Positions 37,801 through 47,056 of a stretch of 64,000 nt of DNA are shown here, piece after piece. This stretch comes from Coriobacteriaceae bacterium AF08-21. GTDB taxonomy: Bacteria; Actinomycetota; Coriobacteriia; Coriobacteriales; Coriobacteriaceae. Location of the stretch: the NCBI GenBank assembly GCA_027687465.1, contig JAQCQR010000002.1:91756-155755 (forward strand), read 5' to 3'. The stretch's first letter is position 1, and every line of letters begins with the position of its first letter. Both the position numbers and the translations under genes were made by a program. The notes beneath the pieces are model-generated. The model had not been told where the DNA came from, made no database searches, and worked only from the letters and a program-made list of their open reading frames with translations.

Positions 37801-38480
37801 CTAAGCCCGTAACGTAGATGTGCAAACTTCCGAAACGCCTTGCGCGGCATAGTGCGTATAAACTTCGTCAACCGCCTCAGAAATATCTGAGTATCGCGCC
37901 GGGTCAAAAGCATACGATGTCGCAGCTATACCCTGCACCCATTCGGAACGCGGATTAATTGAATAGCCACACAGCATCATCATACATGCATCTAGACCTG
38001 ATTTCCCAAGTATCCGACGTATTGATGAGAGCATCGCGGGTCGCCCCCGCACCATCGTCGTCACCCCTATTAGCAGTATTTACCGTTTTTCTCTAAATGC
38101 GTATCGCCACCCTTAAGAATACGAAGTGTTTTATCCAGACCCGATTGTCCTCCATCTCAAACGAAGGGATAAGGAATCTCATCCGGAATCGGCAGTAACG
38201 GAGGATTCACAACGACAAGCGAAAAACATGAGTCATCTCTCAGAGGGGAGTAAAGGCTCCCCTCAAGCACCCTAGTTTCGTCATCCAAAGAGTTGATGGC
38301 AGTGTTTTTCTTACAAAGGTCGACAACAAAAGGGTTGATTTCTACAGATGTTACATCCATGCCACAGTTGGTAAGTATCAGGCCCTGTATTCTGGGGCCA
38401 GAACACAAATCGAGAGCCTTCCGTGCGCTCTGCGGTGTAAGGCGCCAATCTCAGCAAATCTGTCCCACAATACTGCGCTG
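37801..38480 (-). pseudogene. Decayed class I SAM-dependent methyltransferase
   Basis: Pieces of one methyltransferase lie in order on the minus strand: GTDLLRLAPYT, a frameshift near 38437, then RKALDLCSGPRIQGLI (SAM-binding glycine motif), VTSVEINPFVVDLC, LVVVNPPLLPIPDE (the NPP catalytic motif) and PYPFV, a premature TGA where GDGG is expected, then GGQSGLDKTLRIL, and after another break SIRRILGKSGLD ... EVCTSTLRA. At least one frameshift and one stop inactivate it. It may have been part of the peptide modification locus. Confidence 0.75.
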
Positions 38481-38750
38481 AAGAACAACACGGAACCCCT
38501 GAGCCAAACTCCCCTATACCTTATTAAGGCTAAGACAGGCAAGTTCACGCACCCGGCATATTCCAGAATAACATCCTATTGTTTTAGATGCTCTACAAGC
38601 ATGAACAGCCGCGAATCGGAAAGATCTTCTAGTTTCGCCCCGACTGACCGCCAAGGGCCAAAATGGCCTCTCCATCCCCAGGCGACCGGCTCTGGCGCGC
38701 CGAGGAGTGTCCCCAAGTGCCGGCAGAAAAGGAACGTCCTTAACTGCCGG
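38481..38750. other. Right edge of the accessory island
   Basis: About 270 bp. GCCGGCAG and CTGCCGGC (38717-38752) with inner AAGG/CCTT form a hairpin directly at the 3' end of the full-length FHA gene. No credible gene. Confidence 0.4.
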
Positions 38751-39689
38751 CTAGAGGGCACCGAAGAGGATGGCATAGGTAGTGGATTCGCCGAGCTTGA
38801 GCTCGTCGCCGGGATTGAGCTGGGCGGAACGGCCGGGCTCGACCTGAATGCAAACGCGCGTGGCCCCGTTTACCACCACGGTTCCGTTGGTGGACGACAA
38901 GTCCTCGACGTGCCAGATATTTTGAGCATCGCACCAGATATGGGCATGGCGGGCCGAGACATCGTCGCCGACGTCGGTAATATCGCCCTCACCAGTGGCC
39001 AGCGCGCCAATCTCAACACCCTGCTCACTCGGCTGAATCCAGCGCGGGGCGCTCACGACAAAACTGTTTTGCACGCGCAGCAAGCCCAAAGGGTGCGCCG
39101 GGGCGGGTTCGCGTTCGCCCGCAGTCAGCGACATGCCAAGCGAACGCGGCGTGGATGTGCCTCCGCCGCAGGTCGCGTTCGCGTAGTCGATGGCATAGTT
39201 CACCGAGGACCGCACATCCGCCGAACAACCGACGGCGACAAACAGCACCAGCACGACCTCGGCGCGCTCGGCGGGCATGAGTTCCGCCGCCTGGGACAGG
39301 CGATCGAGCGCGTTGCGATAGAGATTCGTGTCCTGGTGGCACTCTTCGAGCGCGCGTACCATCGGTTCACCTGCAGGACCGCACACCATATTGATTACAG
39401 CCGTGGAGTCCATGGGATTGCGCTGGCGCAGGGCCAGTTGCGACATAATACGCGCAGCCGAGGTACCGTATTCGGCAAAGTAGCGCTGCTGAAGCGTGCC
39501 GACCGGCGCGCGAACGATAAAGCGGGAAACCCAAGAGCGATCGGCGGCTCGGCTCTGCGGGCTGCGGCCGTCGGCGAGCGGACGGGACGAAAGCACCAAG
39601 CCGCACAGCTCGATATGGCTCAGATGCGCTGCGCGCTTAAAGATGTCAAACATGGCCCCGCATGGGGTGAGCTCAACTTGAGATGCCAT
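38751..39689 (-). CDS. FHA-domain protein of a kinase operon
   Basis: 312 residues. The N-terminal ~190 residues are unrecognised (MASQVELTPCGAMFDIFKRA); the C-terminal FHA domain (about 205-312) has the phosphothreonine-binding signatures G-x-L/A near GVEIGALATG, SARHAH and DLSSTNGTVVVNG. It should bind targets phosphorylated by the kinase encoded just upstream. AAGGAGG overlaps the end of the kinase gene. A truncated paralogue lies 6.7 kb away at 32081. Confidence 0.85.
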   Translation of the reverse strand: MASQVELTPCGAMFDIFKRAAHLSHIELCGLVLSSRPLADGRSPQSRAADRSWVSRFIVRAPVGTLQQRYFAEYGTSAARIMSQLALRQRNPMDSTAVINMVCGPAGEPMVRALEECHQDTNLYRNALDRLSQAAELMPAERAEVVLVLFVAVGCSADVRSSVNYAIDYANATCGGGTSTPRSLGMSLTAGEREPAPAHPLGLLRVQNSFVVSAPRWIQPSEQGVEIGALATGEGDITDVGDDVSARHAHIWCDAQNIWHVEDLSSTNGTVVVNGATRVCIQVEPGRSAQLNPGDELKLGESTTYAILFGAL

Positions 39690-39692
39690 GAC

Positions 39693-41537
39693 CTAGGCCT
39701 CCTTGGTCGTAGAAATAGAATCGGACGATACTTCGACAGGTCCGCCAAAAGTACGGACAGCTGCGGCTCCACCGGCAAGCGGAGTCGCCATCTGGGCTTT
39801 TGTGCGTCGCGGTGCCGAAACGGGAAGTTCAAAGGCAAAGCCCATCGCAAGCAAAAACCACGTAAGCGTATAGGTTGCAACCAGAGCGGCAACAAGGCCG
39901 CCCATCACGGCGCGTTGGGAAAATACGCTACATGCAGCCACAACCAGCACCGGAACCTCGCAGGCAGAAAGCGCAAGCACACCCTGCAGGAAGCCCGAGC
40001 GCCGATCGCGCGCAAGTGCCCCCGCGGCAACGCCGGCTATGCCTGGCAGCGCCAACGCCAGTGCGGCAATAATACCCGGTAGCGACCCAGACCACACGAG
40101 CGATCCCAAAGTCGCCGTCACGCGAGCGCCCGACGCCAGCAGCGCGGCCGAAACCACGACCACAGCCCAAACCACGCCACAGACGACCGTCGCGCCGACC
40201 ATCAGCGCGCGACGAACCGCGCGGCCAGACGCATCCATGGGGCACGGCGTGAGCGGCTCGCCGCGGAGCGAACGACCGACATTTTGCGCATAGTGGTCAC
40301 AAAACGCCGAGAGCGCCGCCTCGACCGCCGCCGGCTCGGGACGATCTTTTTGATGGCTGGACAGACAGGCCATCACCACGTCGAACAGCTGGGCATCGAC
40401 AAACGCCAGCGCATCGCGTAGCTCCTCGGAATCCGGCTCAAGCTCCAGCTGCTGGGCCTGCTCGGCCGCAGCGAGCGCCACATCGGGCTCACGACGAAGC
40501 AGCTGAGTCAAATCGCAACCGGGCGCATGGGCACCAATGGGATAGTCGGGCAGCGTGTCCATCTTGAGACGGTAGGGGCTGGCGATGTCGCGCGTCTTTT
40601 TGCGCGAACCCGAGGTGCCCGAAGTGCTCGGCGCGGCTTCGTATGGCGCGGCGCCGGCAATGAGCTCGTAAACCGTGCTTGCTGCGGCATAGACGTCGAT
40701 CGCCGGCGACATACGCAAAGCGCGCAGGTCGGGAATATCGTCGGTGAGCATCTCGGGCGGGGCATAGGCAACCGTCGCGCGACGCAGCGTGGCATAGCGC
40801 TCCGTAAACGACGCCTTGCCGCCGGTACCGGCCACGGCCGACGCAGGCTCAAGCGCCAGCGACGAGCCAAAGTCGATCAGGCACAGGTCAAAGGTGCCCT
40901 CGGCAAGCTGCCGGTCAAGCGGTAGACGCGCCGTACGCACCATAATATTAGCGGGCGAGATATCGCGATGGACAAAGCCCTCGCCCACCAGGCTCATACG
41001 GCAGAGCAGATCGAACAGGTCGCGACCCAGACGCGCCGCCACAAGCGGCGATAGGCGGCCGGCATCGTCCACGGCAAAGCGCGAGCGCAAGCGGGCGAGC
41101 GTCTCGCCCTCGACCCATTCCATGACAATTGCAGGCACACCGTCGACCTCGCCCCAGCCATAGAGGCGGGGAAAGCCCTTAAGGCCCGAAAGGGCGCGAT
41201 GGCATTCGTATTCCTCGCGAAACGCCGCTTTGAACTTGGCGACCAGCGCCTCATGGGCGGCGGCATCGTCAAACTCATCGCACGTTGGCAAGATGAGCTG
41301 CTTGAGTGCCACGGCCTCGCCTTGGGCGTTGACGGCACGCGTCACGCGGCCGATACCGCCACGGCGCATGGTGGCATCGTCGGCAAACAGTATCGTAAAA
41401 CGACGCAGATAGGCAGGCAGTTCGTCCTGACCGAGCGCAATGGCCGGCTCAAACCCGTCGACACGCGCCAGGCGCAGGCCGACCATGGGATCGCGACCGA
41501 GCGATTGTGGTGTGGTGGATGCAAGATCGGTCATCAT
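39693..41537 (-). CDS. Membrane-associated Ser/Thr protein kinase
   Basis: 614 residues. A Hanks-type kinase domain spans about 45-390, with the ATP Lys at K79 (VALKQ), the catalytic loop HRDISPANIMV (D192) and DFGSS (D222). The glycine loop is degenerate (RRGGIGRVTRA). The C-terminal ~170 residues contain five or six hydrophobic helices, for example VAVGATVVCG-like and GIIAALALALPGIAG stretches. No sensor domain follows. The start overlaps the upstream gene by 4 bp, and the FHA gene follows 3 bp later, so the three genes are one unit. Confidence 0.88.
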   Translation of the reverse strand: MMTDLASTTPQSLGRDPMVGLRLARVDGFEPAIALGQDELPAYLRRFTILFADDATMRRGGIGRVTRAVNAQGEAVALKQLILPTCDEFDDAAAHEALVAKFKAAFREEYECHRALSGLKGFPRLYGWGEVDGVPAIVMEWVEGETLARLRSRFAVDDAGRLSPLVAARLGRDLFDLLCRMSLVGEGFVHRDISPANIMVRTARLPLDRQLAEGTFDLCLIDFGSSLALEPASAVAGTGGKASFTERYATLRRATVAYAPPEMLTDDIPDLRALRMSPAIDVYAAASTVYELIAGAAPYEAAPSTSGTSGSRKKTRDIASPYRLKMDTLPDYPIGAHAPGCDLTQLLRREPDVALAAAEQAQQLELEPDSEELRDALAFVDAQLFDVVMACLSSHQKDRPEPAAVEAALSAFCDHYAQNVGRSLRGEPLTPCPMDASGRAVRRALMVGATVVCGVVWAVVVVSAALLASGARVTATLGSLVWSGSLPGIIAALALALPGIAGVAAGALARDRRSGFLQGVLALSACEVPVLVVAACSVFSQRAVMGGLVAALVATYTLTWFLLAMGFAFELPVSAPRRTKAQMATPLAGGAAAVRTFGGPVEVSSDSISTTKEA

Positions 41538-42439
41538 AGGGCAAGCGCCGCCACGTTATTGTTGAAGTTACCGAGCGCGACGTCATCATCGCCGTAATGG
41601 CCGACCCATTGACATAGGTTGGTGTAACAGCCCCACAGATTGGCATACTGCTGATACCACTTTGACCGGGGCGAGAATGTCTGACGACCGAACTCGGCTC
41701 GAATGACAAACATCTCCCCGACCAGGCTGTCGCACGGCCTGGGATCTCCCGTAGAGTTATAGGTCGAGACCACGTCATTGGCACGAGAAACATAGCCGTC
41801 GAGCATGTTGTACTTGGTCACAAGCCAGCTGTGAATGCTCTCTTCCTCAGCAGCGGAAAGGCCACCGGAGTTTGCATCGTTGTCAGTGTTGCCGCCCGTC
41901 GAGCCGCCGTTTCCAGACCCTCCGGCAGAGGAACCCGACCCAGAGCCACCGCCCGAACTCGACGAATCCGAGCCGGAGCCAGAAGTATCCGAGCTACCGG
42001 GCTTTCCGGACTGCTGGGCGTCCTGCTCCTTCTGCTGCTCGACCTTATTCACCGTTGCCGCCACGCTATTGTTGGACAACCGATCGATGATCTTGGTGTT
42101 GGTGAGCACGATGGTTTTGCCATTGGCAAGCGTGACTTCGTTGTCCGGGGCCTCGGCGCCGTCCGCGTCGCCGGTGCCAAACACAATATGCGCGACCACA
42201 CTTGCCCAAGCATATCCAGTCGTGGTCCCCAGGTCACTTTTGACCTCATGCCCCACGCGCGGTTCGCGTGCGGCATGTGCCTGCATCATGGACGGCACGG
42301 TCATGCCATAGGCAGAAACGCCAGCTATGACCAGCACCAGCGAGCAAGACAGCAGTGCGTACGCCCGCGGCGCCAAGCCCAGTCGGCGTCGCATGCGCAC
42401 CGCGGCGCCGCGCTTTGTCTGAGTGCCACCGGGCCGCAT
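41534..42439 (-). CDS. Exported or membrane-anchored protein with Ser/Gly-rich linker
   Basis: 301 residues. After a basic start there is one hydrophobic helix (about 22-44, AYALLSCSLVLVIAGVSAYG), a predicted extracellular domain with LANGKTIVLTNTKI, a long low-complexity linker of Ser, Gly and Asn (about 150-190), and a C-terminal domain with aromatic and Cys residues (YQQYANLWGCYTNLCQW). GGAGGAG is 5 nt before the ATG at 42439. It is first in the kinase operon and may be the kinase's sensor or substrate. The family is not recognised. Confidence 0.7.
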   Translation of the reverse strand: MRPGGTQTKRGAAVRMRRRLGLAPRAYALLSCSLVLVIAGVSAYGMTVPSMMQAHAAREPRVGHEVKSDLGTTTGYAWASVVAHIVFGTGDADGAEAPDNEVTLANGKTIVLTNTKIIDRLSNNSVAATVNKVEQQKEQDAQQSGKPGSSDTSGSGSDSSSSGGGSGSGSSAGGSGNGGSTGGNTDNDANSGGLSAAEEESIHSWLVTKYNMLDGYVSRANDVVSTYNSTGDPRPCDSLVGEMFVIRAEFGRQTFSPRSKWYQQYANLWGCYTNLCQWVGHYGDDDVALGNFNNNVAALAL

Positions 42440-42617
42440 GCGTTCTCCTCCAACAAAAACACGCCGCTCGGGAGCGGCGCATTCATTCGAATCCATATTT
42501 GAGTGTATCAGCGAACCCAAAAGGTTCCGCAACGAATGGGCAAATTAAGGATGCGAGTGGAAGCATCCATGCGATAAGCGGATACAAAGCATCTTTGTTG
42601 CACAACAAACTTACAGT

Positions 42618-42647
42618 CGCACGGGGAAATTATGGCTACCCCGTGCG
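42618..42647 (-). other. Hairpin after recR
   Basis: CGCACGGGG and CCCCGTGCG form a 9-bp stem 38 bp past the recR stop; weak T content follows, so it may be an inefficient terminator. Confidence 0.5.
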
Positions 42648-42684
42648 TCGCGATGAAGACATACGGCAGGAGCAGGCTCGCCAC

Positions 42685-43281
42685 CTAAATCGTGCGACGG
42701 GCCTCGATGGCGCGCCCAAGCGTAAGCTCGTCGGCATACTCCAGGTCGCCGCCCACGGGAAGGCCGCTCGCCAGACGCGACACCTCAACGCCCAGCGGCT
42801 TGATAGTGCGGGCCAGGTAGCTCGCCGTGGTCTCGCCCTCGATATTGGGGTTGGTGGCGATGATGACCTCGTGGATGTCCTCGTGGCCCAAGCGTGCCAG
42901 CAGCTCACGAATGTGCAACTGCTCGGGACCAATCTTGTCCATGGGACTGATCACGCCGCCCAATACGTGGTAGAGACCGTGGTAGCTGCCCGTGCGCTCA
43001 ATCGCCTGGACATCGCGCGGCTCGCCCACCACGCAAATGCGAGTGGTATCGCGCATCGAATCCTGGCAGATGGAGCACTCGTCGGCCGTGGCGTAGTTAA
43101 AGCAGCGGCTGCAAAAGTGAACCTCCTGCTTAACCTCCAGGATAGCCTCGGCCAGGCGGCGCGCCTCCTCGGCATCGGCCTCGAGCAGGTAATAGGCGAT
43201 GCGCTGGGCCGACTTGGGACCAATGCCCGGCAGACGGCCCAGCTCATCGAGCAATTTTTGCAGACTATGGTTGGCACTCAT
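42685..43281 (-). CDS. recR: Recombination protein RecR
   Basis: 198 residues, the normal family length. Order: helix-hairpin-helix ([19 protein letters not shown]), a zinc finger C57-x2-C60-x8-C69-x2-C72, and a TOPRIM domain ([21 protein letters not shown]). RecR works with RecF/RecO to load RecA at gaps. The ATG at 43281 lies 13 bp past ybaB and has a poor ribosome site, so it is probably translated by coupling to ybaB. Confidence 0.95.
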   Translation of the reverse strand: MSANHSLQKLLDELGRLPGIGPKSAQRIAYYLLEADAEEARRLAEAILEVKQEVHFCSRCFNYATADECSICQDSMRDTTRICVVGEPRDVQAIERTGSYHGLYHVLGGVISPMDKIGPEQLHIRELLARLGHEDIHEVIIATNPNIEGETTASYLARTIKPLGVEVSRLASGLPVGGDLEYADELTLGRAIEARRTI

Positions 43282-43294
43282 ATATATGCGTGTC

Positions 43295-43615
43295 TTAGAA
43301 CGGCATGCCCGGGATGTTGAGGCCGCCGGTGATGGCGCCCATCTGCTTGTTGGCGAGCTCGTTGACACCGCGGACGGCCTCGTTGACGGCAGCCATGATC
43401 ATGTCCTGCAGCATATCGACGTCCTCGGGATCGAGGGCATCGGGGTCGATGGTGAGGTTGACGAGCTCCATCTCGCCGTTAACGGTCACCTTGACCATGC
43501 CGCCGCCGGCAGAGGCGTCGACGGTCTGGGACTTAAGGTTTTCCTGCGCGGCGGCAAGCTGCTCCTGCATCTTGCGAGCCTGCTTCATCATTTGCTGCAT
43601 GTTCATACCGGCCAT
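43295..43615 (-). CDS. ybaB: YbaB/EbfC nucleoid-associated protein
   Basis: 106 residues, starting [20 protein letters not shown], with the conserved [19 protein letters not shown] core. It binds DNA as a dimer and is nearly always next to recR and dnaX. AAAGGAG precedes the ATG. Here the usual dnaX-ybaB adjacency is broken by a plus-strand gene. Confidence 0.95.
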   Translation of the reverse strand: MAGMNMQQMMKQARKMQEQLAAAQENLKSQTVDASAGGGMVKVTVNGEMELVNLTIDPDALDPEDVDMLQDMIMAAVNEAVRGVNELANKQMGAITGGLNIPGMPF

Positions 43616-43775
43616 GATGGCTCCTTTACGTGCGGCCGCGCGACAAGCTGCAAGGGCAGCCGGAGCGCGACGGGACTTTCAAACTCAAAAATCGTACCAC
43701 GGCGCGGGGCAAGCAAGCGGGGCGGACACGCTACCTCAGTCGATATACATGTCCTTGAGCGTGACGCACGCCCAA

Positions 43776-43812
43776 GATTATGCAAGGTCGAATTATGCAA
43801 GGTTGCATAATT
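43776..43812. promoter_or_regulatory. Palindromic operator-like site
   Basis: AATTATGCAA-GG-TTGCATAATT (43791-43812) is a perfect inverted repeat, and a half-site GATTATGCAAGG lies 15 bp to the left at 43776-43787. It is located between the divergent ybaB and membrane genes. Confidence 0.6.
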
Positions 43813-43921
43813 ATCTCAAGCTACATCTAGCAGAGCTGGAACCAGGCAGTTTATGCGTAGGGCTACAAGGCTACATGGCAAAATGCCGAGCCGCTGCTCG
43901 AGGCGGCACGCATGGCGGCTG

Positions 43922-43927
43922 GGTATA
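43922..43927 (+). promoter_or_regulatory. -10 box for the small membrane gene
   Basis: A consensus TATAAT lies 38 bp upstream of the GTG start; no good -35 is visible at 17 bp. Confidence 0.45.
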
Positions 43928-43964
43928 ATTTGATTGTCATAGATGACGATTTGGAGGTGCCCTC

Positions 43965-44438
43965 GTGAATGTCCCAGCCGTACTCCAAAACATCCGCTCA
44001 AAACACCCCGTTGCATATGTGGTTCTCTATCTCTTTGTCGTCTGGGTATTACTGGTTATCATCACCCATGCCATAGCTTTTGGAGCAGAACTGCTGATAG
44101 CCAGCTCGGACCAGCCCGTCGTCAAATGGGAGACGACCGATGAATGCACCGACGGAACCCGAACCATTTACTACAACAGCCCGTCCCTCTACCAAGAGTT
44201 CAAGGTCAAGATAAAGGACTCCAAGATTGTCGATGCCGAACTGGGCTCTTTATTTACAATCGGAGCAACCGTCAACGCCGAGCAAGTCGAGTACACGGAC
44301 AGCCATGCGACGTATCGTATCGACCTCAGCATCCTAGGCCGACCGTCACGCGCCTGTCTGCTCGAATGCGATATACGCGGCACCACGTTGCACATGTCCG
44401 AAATACAGATGCGCCCGGGCAAGGGGTTCTCTTCTTGA
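43965..44438 (+). CDS. Small membrane-anchored protein of unknown function
   Basis: 157 residues from a GTG with GGAGGTG 5 nt upstream. One N-terminal helix (about 17-44, VAYVVLYLFVVWVLLVIITH) is followed by a beta-rich domain (VVKWETTDECTDGTRTIYY, KVKIKDSKIVDAELG), probably outside the membrane. No family is recognised. It sits on the plus strand between dnaX and ybaB, which are both on the minus strand, and its stop is only 21 bp from the dnaX stop. Confidence 0.7.
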   Translation: MNVPAVLQNIRSKHPVAYVVLYLFVVWVLLVIITHAIAFGAELLIASSDQPVVKWETTDECTDGTRTIYYNSPSLYQEFKVKIKDSKIVDAELGSLFTIGATVNAEQVEYTDSHATYRIDLSILGRPSRACLLECDIRGTTLHMSEIQMRPGKGFSS

Positions 44439-44459
44439 GCAGTATACCCGCCTGCGCAG

Positions 44460-46940
44460 CTACTCCACCGGCTTGAAGATGGTGGACTGGCCGAAGACGC
44501 TGCGGATGAGGGCTTTGGCCTCGTCCTCGGTCTGCGGGATGCTCGGGGCTGCACCCTGATGGCCGAAGGGGCCGCCCGCACCGGAGTTGGACTCCCAGGG
44601 AGCTGCAGGAGCGTCCTCCTCTTTGGGGGCAGTTGCAGCGGACTTGGGCGCGGACGCCGCACCCGGCACGTCGAACGGAGGCAGATCGTCCCCACCAGCA
44701 TCGGCAACAAAACCGCCAACCATGGCATCGTCGTAGGGAACCTGCTCGGATTCCCATGGCGCAGACGGCGCGGCGGGCTGAGCCTTGGGAGCGGACGCGC
44801 GCTCGGGCGCTCGGGGCGCGGGCTCGGTCGGGAGCTTGCCCGTGGCAGGAGCGCCGGCGGGGTTGTCGGAGCGCAGCCAGGGGGCTTTGCCCAGGTCAGA
44901 CGACTTGGGCGCGGGCGAGGCAGGCTTGGGCGCGGGTGTCGGAGCAGCCGGTTTGGCCATGACGGGCTTAGGCGCCGACGGGGTCGGCGCCGCTATCGGT
45001 GCTGCTTTTGGCTGCGTCGCGCTGGCGCTCGAGGATGCAGGGGCCGCCGAGGACACGGGTTGCGGGTCCGCAGATACCGCAGCCCGTGCAGATGGAGAAT
45101 GCTCCTCATGTTGAGGAGCCGGCGTGCCACCCCCATCCAGGACATAGTCGACGGTACGACGACCGAAGACCGCACTGACTGTCGGCAGGACCACCGACTG
45201 CGTGTCGGCGCGTCCAAGCATCTTGATGGCAAAGGTCGAGCCCGCGGGGAACGAGACCGTGAGCCTGGAGCCGTCGTCAGCCGTGGCGCGGGCATTGAGC
45301 AAAAGCCCCGCGTAGGAAGCCTGACGCGCCTTGACACGCTCGACAACCTCGGCCCATTTGCGCTGCAGCTCTCCGGCATCCTCGACCGCGGGCGTCTCGG
45401 CAGTACCGGCGGCGGCAACCTGGGCGGCATTGTTGGACTGGGGCTTAGGTGCCGGAGCGGTGGCAGGCGCGGGAGCCGCAACGGGCTGAGGCGTCGGAGT
45501 CGGCGCAGGCTGAGGTGCAGGCGCTGCAGGCTTGGAAGCTGACACGGACGCAGAACGGGACGCAGGCTGGGCAGCCGGAACAGCAGCACCACGGTCCCAA
45601 GGCATACCGCCCTGGCGCGCGGACGTAGCAGCGGGGGCAGCGGATGCCGCCGGAGCGGCAGCACGAGCGCCCGAAATTAGCGTCGGCTGTTGGGCAGCAG
45701 CGGGTACGGATGCTGCAGGCGCGGCGGCCTGAGCAGCAGCCACGCTCGCCGGCACGGCGCCGTTGGCAACCATGGCCTCCAAGCGGGCCACGCGCTCGGC
45801 CAATGCCTCAATCGTTAAATCGGCCTCGGGACGTGCCAGGCGCGTGCAGGCGATCTCGAGCACCAGGCGCACGTCGCTCGCGCCCCTCATCTCCAGTGCG
45901 GCATCGTCGAGCACCGTCAGCACACGGGCCAGGCGGTCGGCAGGATGCTCGCCAAAGGCAGCGGCCTCGGCAGCAAGCGCCTCGGCCTGCTCGGAGCCGC
46001 CCTCAAACAGCTCGGCACGGGCACCGGCAACGCAGGCAACGTACACGTCACGCACATGCGCCACCAGGTCGCGCGTCAGCTCCAGCAGGTCGTTTCCTTC
46101 CTCGACCTGCGCACGGATCAGTCCATAGAGCTCGGCAACATCGCGATCGGCAATGGCGCGGGAAAACTCGCCCAGAATCTGGTCCGAAACCTCGCCTAAA
46201 AGCGAGCGGGCGTCGTCCGCATGCACAGAACCGTTGCCAAAGACGCTCAGCTGCTCCAGCGTGGACAACGCGTCGCGCATACCGCCCTTGGCATGGCGCG
46301 CCACGATAGCCAGCGCCTCATCGTCGTAATCGAAGCCCTCCTGCTCGCACACGTATGCCAGGCGACGCTCGATATCCTCGTTGCCGATGCGATGGAAATC
46401 GAAACGCTGGCAGCGCGAGAGGATGGTCTCCAGAATCTTTTGCGGGTCGGTGGTGCACAGCACAAAGATCACGTGTGCCGGCGGCTCCTCGAGCGTCTTG
46501 AGCAGCGCGTTGAACGCCGCCGTCGTGAGCATGTGGACCTCGTCGATGATATAGATCTTGTACTTGCCGCGCACCGGGGCAAAGTTGACGGAGTTGATGA
46601 TTTCCTCGCGCACATTGTCCACGCCCGTGCGGGAGGCGGCATCGAGCTCGTAGACATCGGGGTGGTTACCCTCGGCAATGAGCTCGCACTCCTCGCAAGT
46701 ACCGTCGGGCATGCAGCCGCTTGCACCCTCGGCGCGCGCCGCCTCGGCATTGCGGCACAGCAGCGCCTTGGCCAGAATGCGCGCCATGGTGGTCTTGCCC
46801 GTGCCGCGCGGTCCGCAGAACAGGTAGGCGTGGGACAGGCGCCCCTCGGTGATGGCGTGCTCGAGCGTCGAGACGATATGCTGCTGGCCCACCACGGAGT
46901 CAAAGGTGAGCGGGCGATACTTTCGGTACAACGATTCCAT
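44460..46940 (-). CDS. dnaX: DNA polymerase III subunit gamma/tau
   Basis: 826 residues. The clamp-loader ATPase starts MESLYRKYRPLTFDSVVGQQ, with Walker A GPRGTGKTT (43-51), zinc ligands C62, C76, C82, C85 and DEVH (133-136), then SRC-type TILSRCQRF. The C-terminal half is a long Ala/Pro-rich linker with a small conserved domain (QRKWAEVVERVKARQASYA) for polymerase contact. The ATG at 46940 follows GGGGGAG; an N-terminal extension of 37 codons is not needed. A frameshift for gamma is not evident. Confidence 0.95.
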   Translation of the reverse strand: MESLYRKYRPLTFDSVVGQQHIVSTLEHAITEGRLSHAYLFCGPRGTGKTTMARILAKALLCRNAEAARAEGASGCMPDGTCEECELIAEGNHPDVYELDAASRTGVDNVREEIINSVNFAPVRGKYKIYIIDEVHMLTTAAFNALLKTLEEPPAHVIFVLCTTDPQKILETILSRCQRFDFHRIGNEDIERRLAYVCEQEGFDYDDEALAIVARHAKGGMRDALSTLEQLSVFGNGSVHADDARSLLGEVSDQILGEFSRAIADRDVAELYGLIRAQVEEGNDLLELTRDLVAHVRDVYVACVAGARAELFEGGSEQAEALAAEAAAFGEHPADRLARVLTVLDDAALEMRGASDVRLVLEIACTRLARPEADLTIEALAERVARLEAMVANGAVPASVAAAQAAAPAASVPAAAQQPTLISGARAAAPAASAAPAATSARQGGMPWDRGAAVPAAQPASRSASVSASKPAAPAPQPAPTPTPQPVAAPAPATAPAPKPQSNNAAQVAAAGTAETPAVEDAGELQRKWAEVVERVKARQASYAGLLLNARATADDGSRLTVSFPAGSTFAIKMLGRADTQSVVLPTVSAVFGRRTVDYVLDGGGTPAPQHEEHSPSARAAVSADPQPVSSAAPASSSASATQPKAAPIAAPTPSAPKPVMAKPAAPTPAPKPASPAPKSSDLGKAPWLRSDNPAGAPATGKLPTEPAPRAPERASAPKAQPAAPSAPWESEQVPYDDAMVGGFVADAGGDDLPPFDVPGAASAPKSAATAPKEEDAPAAPWESNSGAGGPFGHQGAAPSIPQTEDEAKALIRSVFGQSTIFKPVE

Positions 46941-47056
46941 GGGTGCTCCCCCGGGTATACTGAGTCTTGTTGCCGCGGCGGCCATGCGGTCGCACGGCAT
47001 ACTGCATTCCATAATAACCCGTACGGCGAGCCCGCCGCGATAGGAGTCCAAAGAGC

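Larger units (their letters stand above)
43616..43964. other. Intergenic region between ybaB and the small membrane gene
   Basis: About 350 bp of divergent promoter DNA. It contains the palindrome described at 43776-43812 and a TATAAT box at 43922-43927. No gene seen. Confidence 0.5.

Noticed and set aside
38576..38776. 66-codon minus-strand frame at the island edge
   Set aside because: It overlaps the end of the FHA gene and a hairpin and shows no motif.
43616..43964. SRP RNA or other structured RNA near dnaX
   Set aside because: No GGAAGCAGC-type SRP core or other known RNA signature was found.
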